Below, one piece after another: positions 36,281-44,255 of a DNA stretch of 64,000 nucleotides. Source of the stretch: Corallococcus soli (lineage in GTDB: Bacteria > Myxococcota > Myxococcia > Myxococcales > Myxococcaceae); NCBI RefSeq assembly GCF_014930455.1, contig NZ_JAAIYO010000008.1, positions 288,367-352,366 of the forward strand, in the 5' to 3' direction. A program made the translations under genes and the position numbers. The notes beneath the pieces were generated by a model. The model was not told the DNA's origin and searched no databases. It was given only the letters and a program-made list of their open reading frames with translations. Numbering within the stretch: the stretch's first letter is position 1; the number at the start of each line of letters is the position of its first letter.

Positions 36281-37042
36281 CTACCGCGTCACGGACGCCA
36301 GGAACGCGGCGACCCGGGGCAACACCCTGGCCGCCTTGGCCCAGGCGCCGCCGTGGTCCGCGTGCTCGATGGTCGCGAAGCTCGCGCCGGCCCGCTCCGC
36401 CACGGCCTTCATGGGGTCGTGGTACGGATCCTGGGCTCCGCAGTACAGGAGCCCCGGCCTTCCGGACCGCACCAGCGCATCATCCAGGCCCGCCGTGTCC
36501 TCGCAGGCCTGGAGGCACAGGCGCAGGGCCCGCAGGTCGCCCGTGGCGATGACCTCCGCCAGCTCCGGCGCGCGCCGGGCGCCCATCAACAACACCTGGA
36601 ACCAGTCCACCTCCGTCCCTGGCGGGAGGTTCTTCGCCAGCGCCATGGCGGCCGTGCGCAAGCCGTTGGTCGGATCCCACCCTCCCACCACGTACGACGC
36701 CAGCCGCTCCGGCGCGAAGGCCGCCAGCCCGCACACCGTCCAGCCCCCCATCGAGTACCCCCACGCATGCGCCTGCGGAATCGACAGCGTGTCGAGCACC
36801 GACAGCACGTCCTCCACCCGGCGCCGCAGAACATAGGCCTCGGGTTCGTGCGGCGCGTCGCTCTGGCCGTGGCCCAGCGAATCGAACGTCACCACCGTGT
36901 ACGCGCCCTTCAACGCGGGCGCGTACTCCTTGAGCGTCCAGTGCGAGCCCAACTGGAGCAGGCCGTGCAACAGCAGGAGGGGAGGACCCTGGCCTTCCAT
37001 CTCGTAGTGGATGCGGCGGCCGGACTTCGTGGCGAACGGCAT
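36281..37042 (-). CDS. Alpha/beta hydrolase
   Basis: 253-residue alpha/beta-hydrolase. Oxyanion region LLLLHGLLQLG (22-32), nucleophile elbow GYSMGG (Ser near residue 97) and a C-terminal histidine in EHADHGG. The likely acid is in QDPYHDP. Substrate class (esterase, lactonase, epoxide hydrolase) cannot be told. Soluble, no signal peptide. The upstream DUF4139 gene on the same strand ends 32 bp before its start. Confidence 0.87.
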   Translation of the reverse strand: MPFATKSGRRIHYEMEGQGPPLLLLHGLLQLGSHWTLKEYAPALKGAYTVVTFDSLGHGQSDAPHEPEAYVLRRRVEDVLSVLDTLSIPQAHAWGYSMGGWTVCGLAAFAPERLASYVVGGWDPTNGLRTAAMALAKNLPPGTEVDWFQVLLMGARRAPELAEVIATGDLRALRLCLQACEDTAGLDDALVRSGRPGLLYCGAQDPYHDPMKAVAERAGASFATIEHADHGGAWAKAARVLPRVAAFLASVTR

Positions 37043-37074
37043 GACTCCCAGGCTCCTCTCTCCTCGCGAAGGGA

Positions 37075-38634
37075 CTACAGGCCCGACACCTTCGCGGCGC
37101 TGGTCAACGTGAAGCCGAACGCCACCGTCTGCCGGGAGCGCGGTGGCAGGTTCAACTGGAAGCGCACGATGCCTTCCTCGCTCACCTGCGTGGGCGCGGG
37201 TTTCGTGGCGTCCTTGAGCAGCGCGACTTCCACCGCCTCCACCTCCGACACCGGCATGCGCTCCTCCACCGCCAGGTCCGCCGGCTTCGCCCCCATGTTG
37301 GAGACGAACAGCTTCACCCGCTGCGTGCGCGTGCGCCGCCCGGTGATGCGCGCGACCTCTTCGCCCACGTCCACCTGCCGCGACACGCGCAGCGAGTCCT
37401 CGCTGCCGAAGCCCAGCTTCACGCGCTCGCCCCGGCCCGCGAACTTCAGCTGCGCGCGGCCCACGTAGCCCTGGTCGCGCATCAGATCCACGGGCCCCGC
37501 GAGCAGCACCGCCGGCCCGGTGTTGTCGAAGCGCGCCACCCGGTGCACCAGCGGGGACTGCTCCGGGCAGGCCACCAGCTCCGAGCTCGCCGGGGACGCG
37601 AACGTGAACAGCGCCACGCGGTGGGCCTCGCCGTCCGACGGCACCGTGGCCTTGTGGGGGGAGGCCAGCGTCACCGGCTCGCCGCCGTCGTCCATGCCGG
37701 GCAACGCATCCGCGGCCTTCGTCGTCCTGGCCTCGCCCGTCGTCTGGAGCGCCTCCTCACGGATGGACACGTCCACGACGTGCTTCTCGCGCGCCGTCTT
37801 GTCGCGCAGCGACAGCCAGTCGTCCTGGAGCCGGGGCGGCGTGGCGCCCAGCGTGGGCCGCGCCGTGGAGAAGGCCAGCGTCACGTCCTTCCACGCCTCG
37901 CCCGTGTTCTGCCAGACGACGGCTTCACACTCCACCGTCACCGTCGCCGCCTCTGGCGTGGTGCGCAGCGCCGCCCGGTAGGCCGGGCGCCACGCGGCGC
38001 AGGGCACCAGGTACGTCAGCGTCAGCGTCGCCGGGCCTCCCGCCGCGTGACTCACGTCCAGCTCCGCGCGCACGTCCAGCGTCGGCTCGGGCCGCTCCGT
38101 GCGGGACAGGATGTCGCGAGTCTCCTGCTGGTGCTGGCGCTGGAGGCGGGCCTCGTGGCGCCGGGCCTGCCGGAGCGCGTCGTCCGTCGCCGTGTGCTCC
38201 TGGCGGAGGGTGTCGAGCTGTTCCTTCCACCGGGCAGGGTCCGCTTCGCCCGCGCCAGTGCGCTCGGCGATGGCGCGCAGCACCTCCGCGCGCGCGGCCT
38301 GCATCAGGCCGCGCTTCACCTCCAGGCGGCGCACCTGGGCGTGGGCCTGCTCCATCGCCTGTTCGTGTTCGAAGGCCCGGCGCGCCAGCTCCGTGTGCTG
38401 CTCCCGCAGCGCCTCCGGGAGCACGGCGCGCATGGAGCGGCGCAGGCTGGCCTGCGTCACCATGCCGCCGGACAGCTTCGCCTGGAGCGAGCGGTCCACC
38501 GCCACCGCCGGCAGTCCGTCCACCCAAAGCCGGGTGGCGCCCTGGGGCAGCGTCACTTCGCCGCTGCGTTCGATGAGGGCCCGGTCCTCCAGGACCGTCA
38601 CCTTGACGAGGGGCAACAAGATGGAAGTGCGCAT
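37075..38634 (-). CDS. DUF4139 domain protein (mucoidy inhibitor MuiA-like), second of a pair
   Basis: 519-residue protein. An N-terminal beta domain (LPLVKVTVLEDRALIERSGEV), a coiled-coil (about residues 95-190) and a C-terminal DUF4139 domain (about 210-515) are the layout of the MuiA family. The biochemical role of this family is unknown. No signal peptide is seen, so it may be cytoplasmic. Its ATG overlaps the stop codon of the upstream paralogue (TGATG), implying coupled translation and perhaps a complex. Confidence 0.85.
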   Translation of the reverse strand: MRTSILLPLVKVTVLEDRALIERSGEVTLPQGATRLWVDGLPAVAVDRSLQAKLSGGMVTQASLRRSMRAVLPEALREQHTELARRAFEHEQAMEQAHAQVRRLEVKRGLMQAARAEVLRAIAERTGAGEADPARWKEQLDTLRQEHTATDDALRQARRHEARLQRQHQQETRDILSRTERPEPTLDVRAELDVSHAAGGPATLTLTYLVPCAAWRPAYRAALRTTPEAATVTVECEAVVWQNTGEAWKDVTLAFSTARPTLGATPPRLQDDWLSLRDKTAREKHVVDVSIREEALQTTGEARTTKAADALPGMDDGGEPVTLASPHKATVPSDGEAHRVALFTFASPASSELVACPEQSPLVHRVARFDNTGPAVLLAGPVDLMRDQGYVGRAQLKFAGRGERVKLGFGSEDSLRVSRQVDVGEEVARITGRRTRTQRVKLFVSNMGAKPADLAVEERMPVSEVEAVEVALLKDATKPAPTQVSEEGIVRFQLNLPPRSRQTVAFGFTLTSAAKVSGL

Positions 38635-40865
38635 CACGTCCTCCGGTTTCCGCCCGCCAGCATCTTGCTGGCGGGCAGCTTGACGACCCACGTCGCCTTC
38701 AACGAACGCTTCGCCCCCGCGGGAATGCTCACGCGCCAGACGCGCTCACCCTCCACCGGCAGCTCGCCCGGGATGGGCGTGGGCTTGTGCCAGGGCGGCG
38801 TGACCTCCGTCTCCTCGACCTTGATGTCCTTCTGGGATTCGGGCACCGCGCCCACGCGCTCGGACACGGTGACGTTCACCGGCCGCGAGAGGTGGTTGGC
38901 CAGCTCCACCGACACATGGTGCGTGAGCACCGTGCTGTTGCCGAACATGCCGCCCGTGGCTTCGTCGAAGCGGGTGTTGCGCGCCACCTGGAGCGCTTCC
39001 TCCACGCCCAGGCCCAGCCGCTGCGTCTCGCCGGGGCCCATCGTGGGCAGCGGGGAGGTCATCAGGAATTCATCCTCCAGCGTCACGTCCACCGGGCCCG
39101 CGAGCAGGGCGTGGGGCGTCGGGTTGTCCAGCCGCACCGTGCGGAAGACGCGCGGCTCCACGGAGGGCACGGCCACGTACTCGGCGCTGAGCTCCACCGG
39201 CAGCGTCAGCATGGGCACCGTGTGCCACGCCCCGTCGGACGGGACGTCCGCGCTCGCCTCCGCGTCGAAGCGAGCGTCGAAGTGCCGGGCGGAGTCGCGC
39301 GGGGGCACCGCCCAGGTGGGCGGCGCAAGCAGGTTCACGGCCGCGGCGGTGTTCATGGCGACGGCCACGAGGTTCACCACGTCCACCTGCACGCGCACCG
39401 CGGACAGGGCCAGCATCGCCTGCGTGACGTGCGCCGGACGGGGCCGCAGCCGGCCGCGGTGATCCGAAGCGCCCGGTGGCGCCAGCGTCAGGGATTCGTA
39501 GTCGAGCAGCCCGTCCGCGGGCTCCAGCGCGGGCGGGGGGAGGTCGCCGTCCTCTTCATCATCCGCGCCCAGGAGGTCCTTGACCGGAGCGTCGTCGAAG
39601 TCCGCTTCGGCCTTGCGCTTCTTGGCGCGCTCCAGTCCTCCGCCGCCCTTGGGCGCGGATGCCATCCTGGGCAGTCCGCGCGGGATGGCGACCTCGCCGG
39701 TGACGCTCCCGCCCCGGGGGGCGGACGCCGCACGGCCGCCCACCATGGGGGCCCCCGGGCGCGCTGGGGGCGGGGGGGGCTTGGACATGGGAGCCGACGG
39801 GCGGGGCGGGGCGCCGGGAGCGCCTCCAAAGGAAGCCTCCTCCTGTTCGTCCGCGAGCGCGCCTGGCTCCTCCTCGGAGGTCTCGTACATCGGCATCTCC
39901 TGGGGCACGGGCTCGGGCATCAGGAGGGCGGGGGAGGGCGGGGCGCGCAGGGCGTCGTAGCCCGCGAACAGCTCATCCAGACCCGGGGCGGGCTCACGCC
40001 AGCCGGAGCGCGCGGGGGGCGGCTGGACGCGCCCGATGCGCAGCGACTTCAGCTCCGGCACCTCCGCGTGTCGCATCAGGTCCGCGGTGGAGACGGAGAG
40101 CCGCACCCCCGTCCAGTCCTCGCCCGTGCGCTGGAGCACGGCGGCCCGCATGCGCAGCGTGCCTTCCTCCAGCGTCCGGGGCAGGCGCAGGTCATAGGTG
40201 GGGACCCAGCGCGCGCCCACCACCGCGTACTCCAGCACGAGGCGCGCATCCGTGTCCGAAGGCAGGGGTCCGGACAGCGTCAGCTGCGCCGCGCGGAACA
40301 GCCGGGCCCGGTCGCCGCTGAGCGCGGAGGACAGCTCCTGGATGCGGCGGCGGCGCAGCTCCACCTCCGCCGTGGCGTCGCGCAGCTGTCGCTCCAGGAC
40401 CAACCGCTGGGCATGCAGCGCCGTCAGCTCCGTGTCCACGAACCCCGCCAGGGACAGCATCGAGGCAAGCGGCGCCTCCCTGGGGGGCTGGCCCTTGCGC
40501 GGGGGCGGGAAGACGGGCGTCAGCCGCTGGAGCGTGTCCAGCTCCCCGCGCACTCGCTCCAGCCGGGCGTGCACGTCGGACAGCAGCGCCTCCGAGGCTT
40601 CGAGCGCGTGCTGCTCCACGGGCAGGTCCGACTCCGAGGGCAGCCGCGCCTCGAAGGTGGGCCGCAGGTCGCGGACGAGCAGGCCGGCGGGGCCCTCCAC
40701 GACCCGGGCGCGCAGGGAGTGGGCGCGCAGGGCCAGCGGCAGGCCTTCGATGCGGACCTTGTCGGGCAGGTGTCCCTGCTCCGGGGACAGCACGAAGGCC
40801 CGCGTGCACAGCGCGCCCTCGGCATGAACCGTGACGGATTCCAGGATGGACGGTACGACGCGCAT
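38634..40865 (-). CDS. DUF4139 domain protein (MuiA-like) with proline-rich insert, first of a pair
   Basis: 743-residue paralogue of the next gene, with the same N-terminal domain (ILESVTVHAEGALCTRAF), a helical/coiled-coil region, then DUF4139 sequence split by a long Pro/Ala/Gly-rich acidic insert (about residues 300-470, e.g. PPPPPARPGAP). The insert is unusual and may be a flexible loop or protein-binding arm. The ATG at 40865 was chosen over an upstream one because the N-terminal domain aligns with that of the paralogue there. Confidence 0.83.
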   Translation of the reverse strand: MRVVPSILESVTVHAEGALCTRAFVLSPEQGHLPDKVRIEGLPLALRAHSLRARVVEGPAGLLVRDLRPTFEARLPSESDLPVEQHALEASEALLSDVHARLERVRGELDTLQRLTPVFPPPRKGQPPREAPLASMLSLAGFVDTELTALHAQRLVLERQLRDATAEVELRRRRIQELSSALSGDRARLFRAAQLTLSGPLPSDTDARLVLEYAVVGARWVPTYDLRLPRTLEEGTLRMRAAVLQRTGEDWTGVRLSVSTADLMRHAEVPELKSLRIGRVQPPPARSGWREPAPGLDELFAGYDALRAPPSPALLMPEPVPQEMPMYETSEEEPGALADEQEEASFGGAPGAPPRPSAPMSKPPPPPARPGAPMVGGRAASAPRGGSVTGEVAIPRGLPRMASAPKGGGGLERAKKRKAEADFDDAPVKDLLGADDEEDGDLPPPALEPADGLLDYESLTLAPPGASDHRGRLRPRPAHVTQAMLALSAVRVQVDVVNLVAVAMNTAAAVNLLAPPTWAVPPRDSARHFDARFDAEASADVPSDGAWHTVPMLTLPVELSAEYVAVPSVEPRVFRTVRLDNPTPHALLAGPVDVTLEDEFLMTSPLPTMGPGETQRLGLGVEEALQVARNTRFDEATGGMFGNSTVLTHHVSVELANHLSRPVNVTVSERVGAVPESQKDIKVEETEVTPPWHKPTPIPGELPVEGERVWRVSIPAGAKRSLKATWVVKLPASKMLAGGNRRT

Positions 40866-40964
40866 GGGCCCCCTCTTCCATGGAGAGGGCCGCACGCTAA
40901 CCGACGTCCATGAGGATGGCGACGGTGGGCACGCGGCCCACGCACCGTCACGCAACCTCCAGGG

Positions 40965-41879
40965 TCAGAACGCCCGGTTCACGGCGTAGCCGCAGATGCG
41001 GTGCTCGGCCTTGTAGGTCGCGGGGCCCGGGACGCCGTCGATGGGGCCCGTGTAGCCGAAGCTCCGGCCCACCGTCTGCACGCGGCTCCAGTAGATGGCG
41101 CCGGGGATGCCGTCCTCCTGCGCGGAGGTGCGGGGGCCGCCCCGGTTGTTCAGCTCGCGCGCGGTGATGCGCACGCGGAGCTTCTCCGTGTTCGGACCCG
41201 TCACCCCGTCGATGGGGCCCGTGTAGCCGAAGTCGCGCTGCCCCACCGTCTGGATGCGCTGGTAATAGATTGTGCCCGGGATGCCGTCGAACTCCGTGGA
41301 CGTCTGGGGAAGGCCTCCGCCCGGCGAGCCGCCGCCCCCGGCGATGCGTCCGCCCGCGTAGTCCATGGACCAGCCCAGGTAGCGCGCGCCCGTCTTCGAC
41401 GAGTAGCCGGAGACGCTGTTGACGCCAATCGCATCCCCCCAGGACTGCGACAGGTTGTACGTCGCCATGAAGACCGTTCCACCGCCGCCGTTCAGGTCCG
41501 CGCCCACGTGGCCCGCCGACCCGATGTCCCACCAGTGGAAGGCGCCAATCAGCGCCGTCGCCGGGTTCGTCGAGACGATCCTCGACGCCCGGTAGGCCTC
41601 GATGGCCGTGGGCCGCACCGCGGAGTCGGGGAGCTGCCCGAAGCGGACCATCAGCGAACCGCACCACTGGTTCCACGTCCCCCCGTCGCGCTTGGGGTTG
41701 GCGGCGGCATAGGCCCGCGCGCGGTCGTAGATGGGCGAGTTCGCCTCGCTTTCCACCGATTCAATCCCAGACACCTCCGGGGTTGATGCCTCCATCCCGG
41801 CCCCACCACAAGCGGCCAGCATCAGGCTCGCGGACACCAGCAGGGCAGGGGACCACGTCATCCAGTTCGTGCGCATCAT
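40965..41879 (-). CDS. Lipoprotein peptidoglycan hydrolase, NlpC/CHAP-like, with two C-terminal binding repeats
   Basis: 304 residues. Lipobox LAAC (C24). Residues 60-160 resemble phage-lysin-type cysteine peptidases: likely nucleophile C73 (NQWCGS) and histidine H124 (GHVGADL), then YLGWSMDYAGG. The C-terminus has two repeats of the pattern DGIPGxIYxxRxQTVG...GYTGPIDGVxGP, similar to peptidoglycan-binding repeats. It probably cuts stem peptides on the cell surface or in prey. The ATG at 41879 (or the ATG three bases later) has GGAG upstream. Confidence 0.75.
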   Translation of the reverse strand: MMRTNWMTWSPALLVSASLMLAACGGAGMEASTPEVSGIESVESEANSPIYDRARAYAAANPKRDGGTWNQWCGSLMVRFGQLPDSAVRPTAIEAYRASRIVSTNPATALIGAFHWWDIGSAGHVGADLNGGGGTVFMATYNLSQSWGDAIGVNSVSGYSSKTGARYLGWSMDYAGGRIAGGGGSPGGGLPQTSTEFDGIPGTIYYQRIQTVGQRDFGYTGPIDGVTGPNTEKLRVRITARELNNRGGPRTSAQEDGIPGAIYWSRVQTVGRSFGYTGPIDGVPGPATYKAEHRICGYAVNRAF

Positions 41880-41931
41880 CTGTCTCCAGGAGGGGGGATT
41901 CAGCAGGGGCCGAAATTTGCAAATAAATCCA

Positions 41932-41937
41932 ATTATA
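41932..41937 (-). promoter_or_regulatory. Perfect -10 box (TATAAT) for the peptidoglycan hydrolase gene
   Basis: On the minus strand TATAAT lies 53 bp before the ATG, in a notably AT-rich stretch (about 41915-41960). No good TTGACA-like -35 is seen at 16-18 bp. Confidence 0.45.
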
Positions 41938-42006
41938 CGTGGTTTTCTGAATTGAAACTGGATTTGCGGCTGGAGGCCGGGGCGAACCGTGCGAAGGTCG
42001 CTGTCC

Positions 42007-42999
42007 ATGCGAACGTCCTGGCTCGTGTTCTCGTTGTCGTTGCTCTGCGCATGCTCCACCACGCCGTCGGTGCCTCCTGGCGGCGACGGGACGGATCCCC
42101 TCCATCAGGTGCGGCGGGTCCAGGTGGCGGAGGGCGTGGAGCTGGAGGTGCTCGACTACGGCGGGAAGGGACCGGCGCTCGTGTTCCTTCCGGGCCTGGG
42201 CAGCACCGCCCACGTCTACGACGTGCTGGCGCCGGAGTTCACCGCCACGCACCACGTCTACGCGTTCACGCGTCGTGGGTTCGGGGCGTCGAGCTGGCCC
42301 ACCACCGGTTATGACAGCGCCACGCTGGGGCACGACGTGCTGGTCGCGCTGGACGGGCTGGGGCTCGCGAAGGCGACGCTCGCGGGCCACTCGCTCGCGG
42401 GGGATGAGCTGAACTGGTTGGGCATCCACCACCCGGAGCGCGTGGAGGCGCTCATCTTCCTGGACGCCACGGACAACCGGGGGGAGATCGCCGACTTCCT
42501 GAAGGGCCACCCCCTGCCGCCGCTGCCGTTCTCCGTGCTCGACGGCCAGCCGTCACGCGAGGCCGTGGCCGCCATCCTGGAGAAGGACCTGGGCGGCCGC
42601 TTCCCTCCGCATGAGCTGGAGCAGGCGTATGAGTTCGATGCCACGACGGGCGCGTACCTGCGCTACCACCGGCTGCCCGAAGCGACGGAGCTGTCGGTGC
42701 GCGGCGCGGCCGAGCCGGACTTCGCGAAGCTGAAGGGGCCCATGCTGGCCATCTCCGACGAGCAGGCCTTCGCGGGCTGGGTGGAGTTCCTGTCCCAGAG
42801 CGAGAGCGTCCCCGCCGACCTTCGCGAGCGTGCACGGGCCTTCCTGCCCGAAGTGCGCGAGCACGAGGCCGCGCAGGACGCGCTGCTGCGGGGCATGCCG
42901 AACTGGAAGCTCGTGAGGCTCGACGGCGCCGGCCACTACCTGTGGCTCACGCGGCACGCGGAGGTCGTGGCCGCGATGCGTGCCTTCCTCGCGCGCTGA
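42007..42999 (+). CDS. Lipoprotein alpha/beta hydrolase
   Basis: 330-residue surface or periplasmic hydrolase. Signal peptide ending LLCAC (C16), oxyanion region VFLPGLGSTAHVYD, nucleophile elbow GHSLAG, and a late histidine in DGAGHYLW. The lipid anchor distinguishes it from the cytoplasmic hydrolase at 36281. Substrate unknown. The ATG at 42007 was preferred over the one 18 bp earlier because it starts the signal peptide. Divergent from the lipoprotein peptidase, with a 127-bp AT-rich spacer. Confidence 0.85.
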   Translation: MRTSWLVFSLSLLCACSTTPSVPPGGDGTDPLHQVRRVQVAEGVELEVLDYGGKGPALVFLPGLGSTAHVYDVLAPEFTATHHVYAFTRRGFGASSWPTTGYDSATLGHDVLVALDGLGLAKATLAGHSLAGDELNWLGIHHPERVEALIFLDATDNRGEIADFLKGHPLPPLPFSVLDGQPSREAVAAILEKDLGGRFPPHELEQAYEFDATTGAYLRYHRLPEATELSVRGAAEPDFAKLKGPMLAISDEQAFAGWVEFLSQSESVPADLRERARAFLPEVREHEAAQDALLRGMPNWKLVRLDGAGHYLWLTRHAEVVAAMRAFLAR

Positions 43000-43081
43000 C
43001 GCCATGGTCCGGCGGCGGCTCCGCACTTGAAGCCGCGGCCTGGCTCCGCCCCTGCGTCCCTCAGTTCAACGGCCCCGGATG

Positions 43082-43633
43082 TCAGCTCGCATCGGTGCGC
43101 ACCACGGCCGGCGCGGGCTCCTGCTCCACGTCCAGCGGGCGGCCCAGGCAGTCCTCACCGTCCCGGGGCTTGGGCGTGCTGCGCGGCCGGTACTCCCAGT
43201 GCCACGGCTCCGAGGCCACCGTGCGACGGAAGCCGAAGCGACACGCGTTTCCCGCCAGCCAGAGATAGGTGGGCGACTCCAGCCCGCTGCCCACGACCAG
43301 GTCCACCGCCAGTCCGCGGTTGTGGTTGGAGCGGCCCGGCCGCGCGGCCTTGGGCCCGAGCCCCTTGCGATAGAGGCGCCACAGGTAGTGCTGCTGGCGG
43401 TACGAACGCCACGCGCTCGTCACCAGCAGCGTCCGCCCGGACTCCCGGGCCTCCGCTGTCATCCGCTCGAAGGCCGCGGCCGCGTCGCGGTGCATCCGGT
43501 GGCCGCCGTGGATGCGCACCATGCGCGATGCCTTGGCCTTGGCCTTGCGGACCTTCACGTCCTTCGCGAACCCGGCGGGCGCCAGGAGACAGACGAGGAG
43601 CACGAGGCCCCAACGAAGCAGGGGAACCGACAT
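43082..43633 (-). CDS. M15 family D-Ala-D-Ala carboxypeptidase-like protein
   Basis: 183-residue exported zinc peptidase. Signal peptide (PLLRWGLVLLVCLLAPAGFA). Zinc ligands H104 and D111 in SNHNRGLAVD, and H145 in EPWHWEY, with E142 as catalytic base; RSYRQQ before it also fits VanY/DdcB-type M15 enzymes. It trims the peptide stem of peptidoglycan. The ATG at 43633 is the likely start. An ECF-like promoter may lie just upstream (43657-43682). Confidence 0.85.
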   Translation of the reverse strand: MSVPLLRWGLVLLVCLLAPAGFAKDVKVRKAKAKASRMVRIHGGHRMHRDAAAAFERMTAEARESGRTLLVTSAWRSYRQQHYLWRLYRKGLGPKAARPGRSNHNRGLAVDLVVGSGLESPTYLWLAGNACRFGFRRTVASEPWHWEYRPRSTPKPRDGEDCLGRPLDVEQEPAPAVVRTDAS

Positions 43634-43656
43634 TCGGAGGTCCAAGCAGTGGGCGA

Positions 43657-43682
43657 GGACGCCAAGGTGCCGTGTTTATTCC
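43657..43682 (-). promoter_or_regulatory. Possible ECF-type promoter before the M15 peptidase
   Basis: On the minus strand GGAATA, 15 bases, then CGTCC, ending 23 bp before the peptidase ATG. It resembles the sites around the ECF sigma gene at 49308 but with a spacer one base longer, so it is only a weak candidate. Confidence 0.3.
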
Positions 43683-43751
43683 GTGCTGAAAAGCAGGCGG
43701 GCCGCCGAGCGCTCCACGGCCGCGCCCGAGCGCCAGGACGCTGCGTGGACC

Positions 43752-44153
43752 CTAGAAGAGCGTGAGCTGCGGGGACGGTGCGGGACCCTCCCGGGGGGGC
43801 AGCACGTTGAAGCCGTGCTCCCGGGCCCACGCCGCGCTGGGGCCTGCCCAGTGGTGCGCGTCCATGCGCGCGTGGCCCTTGTCGTCGAAGGTGACGCCTT
43901 CGGCCTCCAGCAGCTCGCGCTGACGGACGCCGGAGGTGCTGATACCACCCGTGCGGTTGATGATCCGCTGCCAGGGCACGCTCGCCGCGCGCGAACCCAG
44001 CGCGGCCATCGCGTGGCCCACGGTGCGGGCATCGCAGCCCTGGCCGACGATGGCGGCGATGTCCCCATAGGTCGCCACCTGACCGGAGGGCACCTGCTCG
44101 CAGACGACGTAGATGCGCTCGAAGGGATCCTGCGAATCCGTGGGGGACGCCAT
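43752..44153 (-). CDS. Alkyltransferase-like protein (ATL)
   Basis: 133-residue MGMT-family DNA-binding domain. The usual active-site motif PCHR is replaced by PWQR (W61), which marks the alkyltransferase-like proteins: they bind O6-alkylguanine in DNA without repairing it and hand it to nucleotide excision repair. The helix-turn-helix region (VATYGDIAAIVGQ, ARTVGHAMA) and the late GVRQRELLEAEGV are intact. The ATG at 44153 has GGAGG 6 bp upstream. Confidence 0.9.
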   Translation of the reverse strand: MASPTDSQDPFERIYVVCEQVPSGQVATYGDIAAIVGQGCDARTVGHAMAALGSRAASVPWQRIINRTGGISTSGVRQRELLEAEGVTFDDKGHARMDAHHWAGPSAAWAREHGFNVLPPREGPAPSPQLTLF

Positions 44154-44193
44154 CGGGGGCCTCCGGGTGGGTTGTGCGGAGACCATCCTACCC

Positions 44194-44218
44194 CAGGCGT
44201 TGGCGTGGGCAACGCCTG
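44194..44218 (-). terminator. Perfect 9-bp hairpin after the DUF2339 gene
   Basis: CAGGCGTTG (44194-44202) pairs with CAACGCCTG (44210-44218) around a 7-nt loop, 38 bp past the DUF2339 stop and just upstream of the ATL gene. No T-run. Confidence 0.5.
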
Positions 44219-44255
44219 TCCATCCGGGCGCGTGACACCTTGGGACTTCGCGTCG

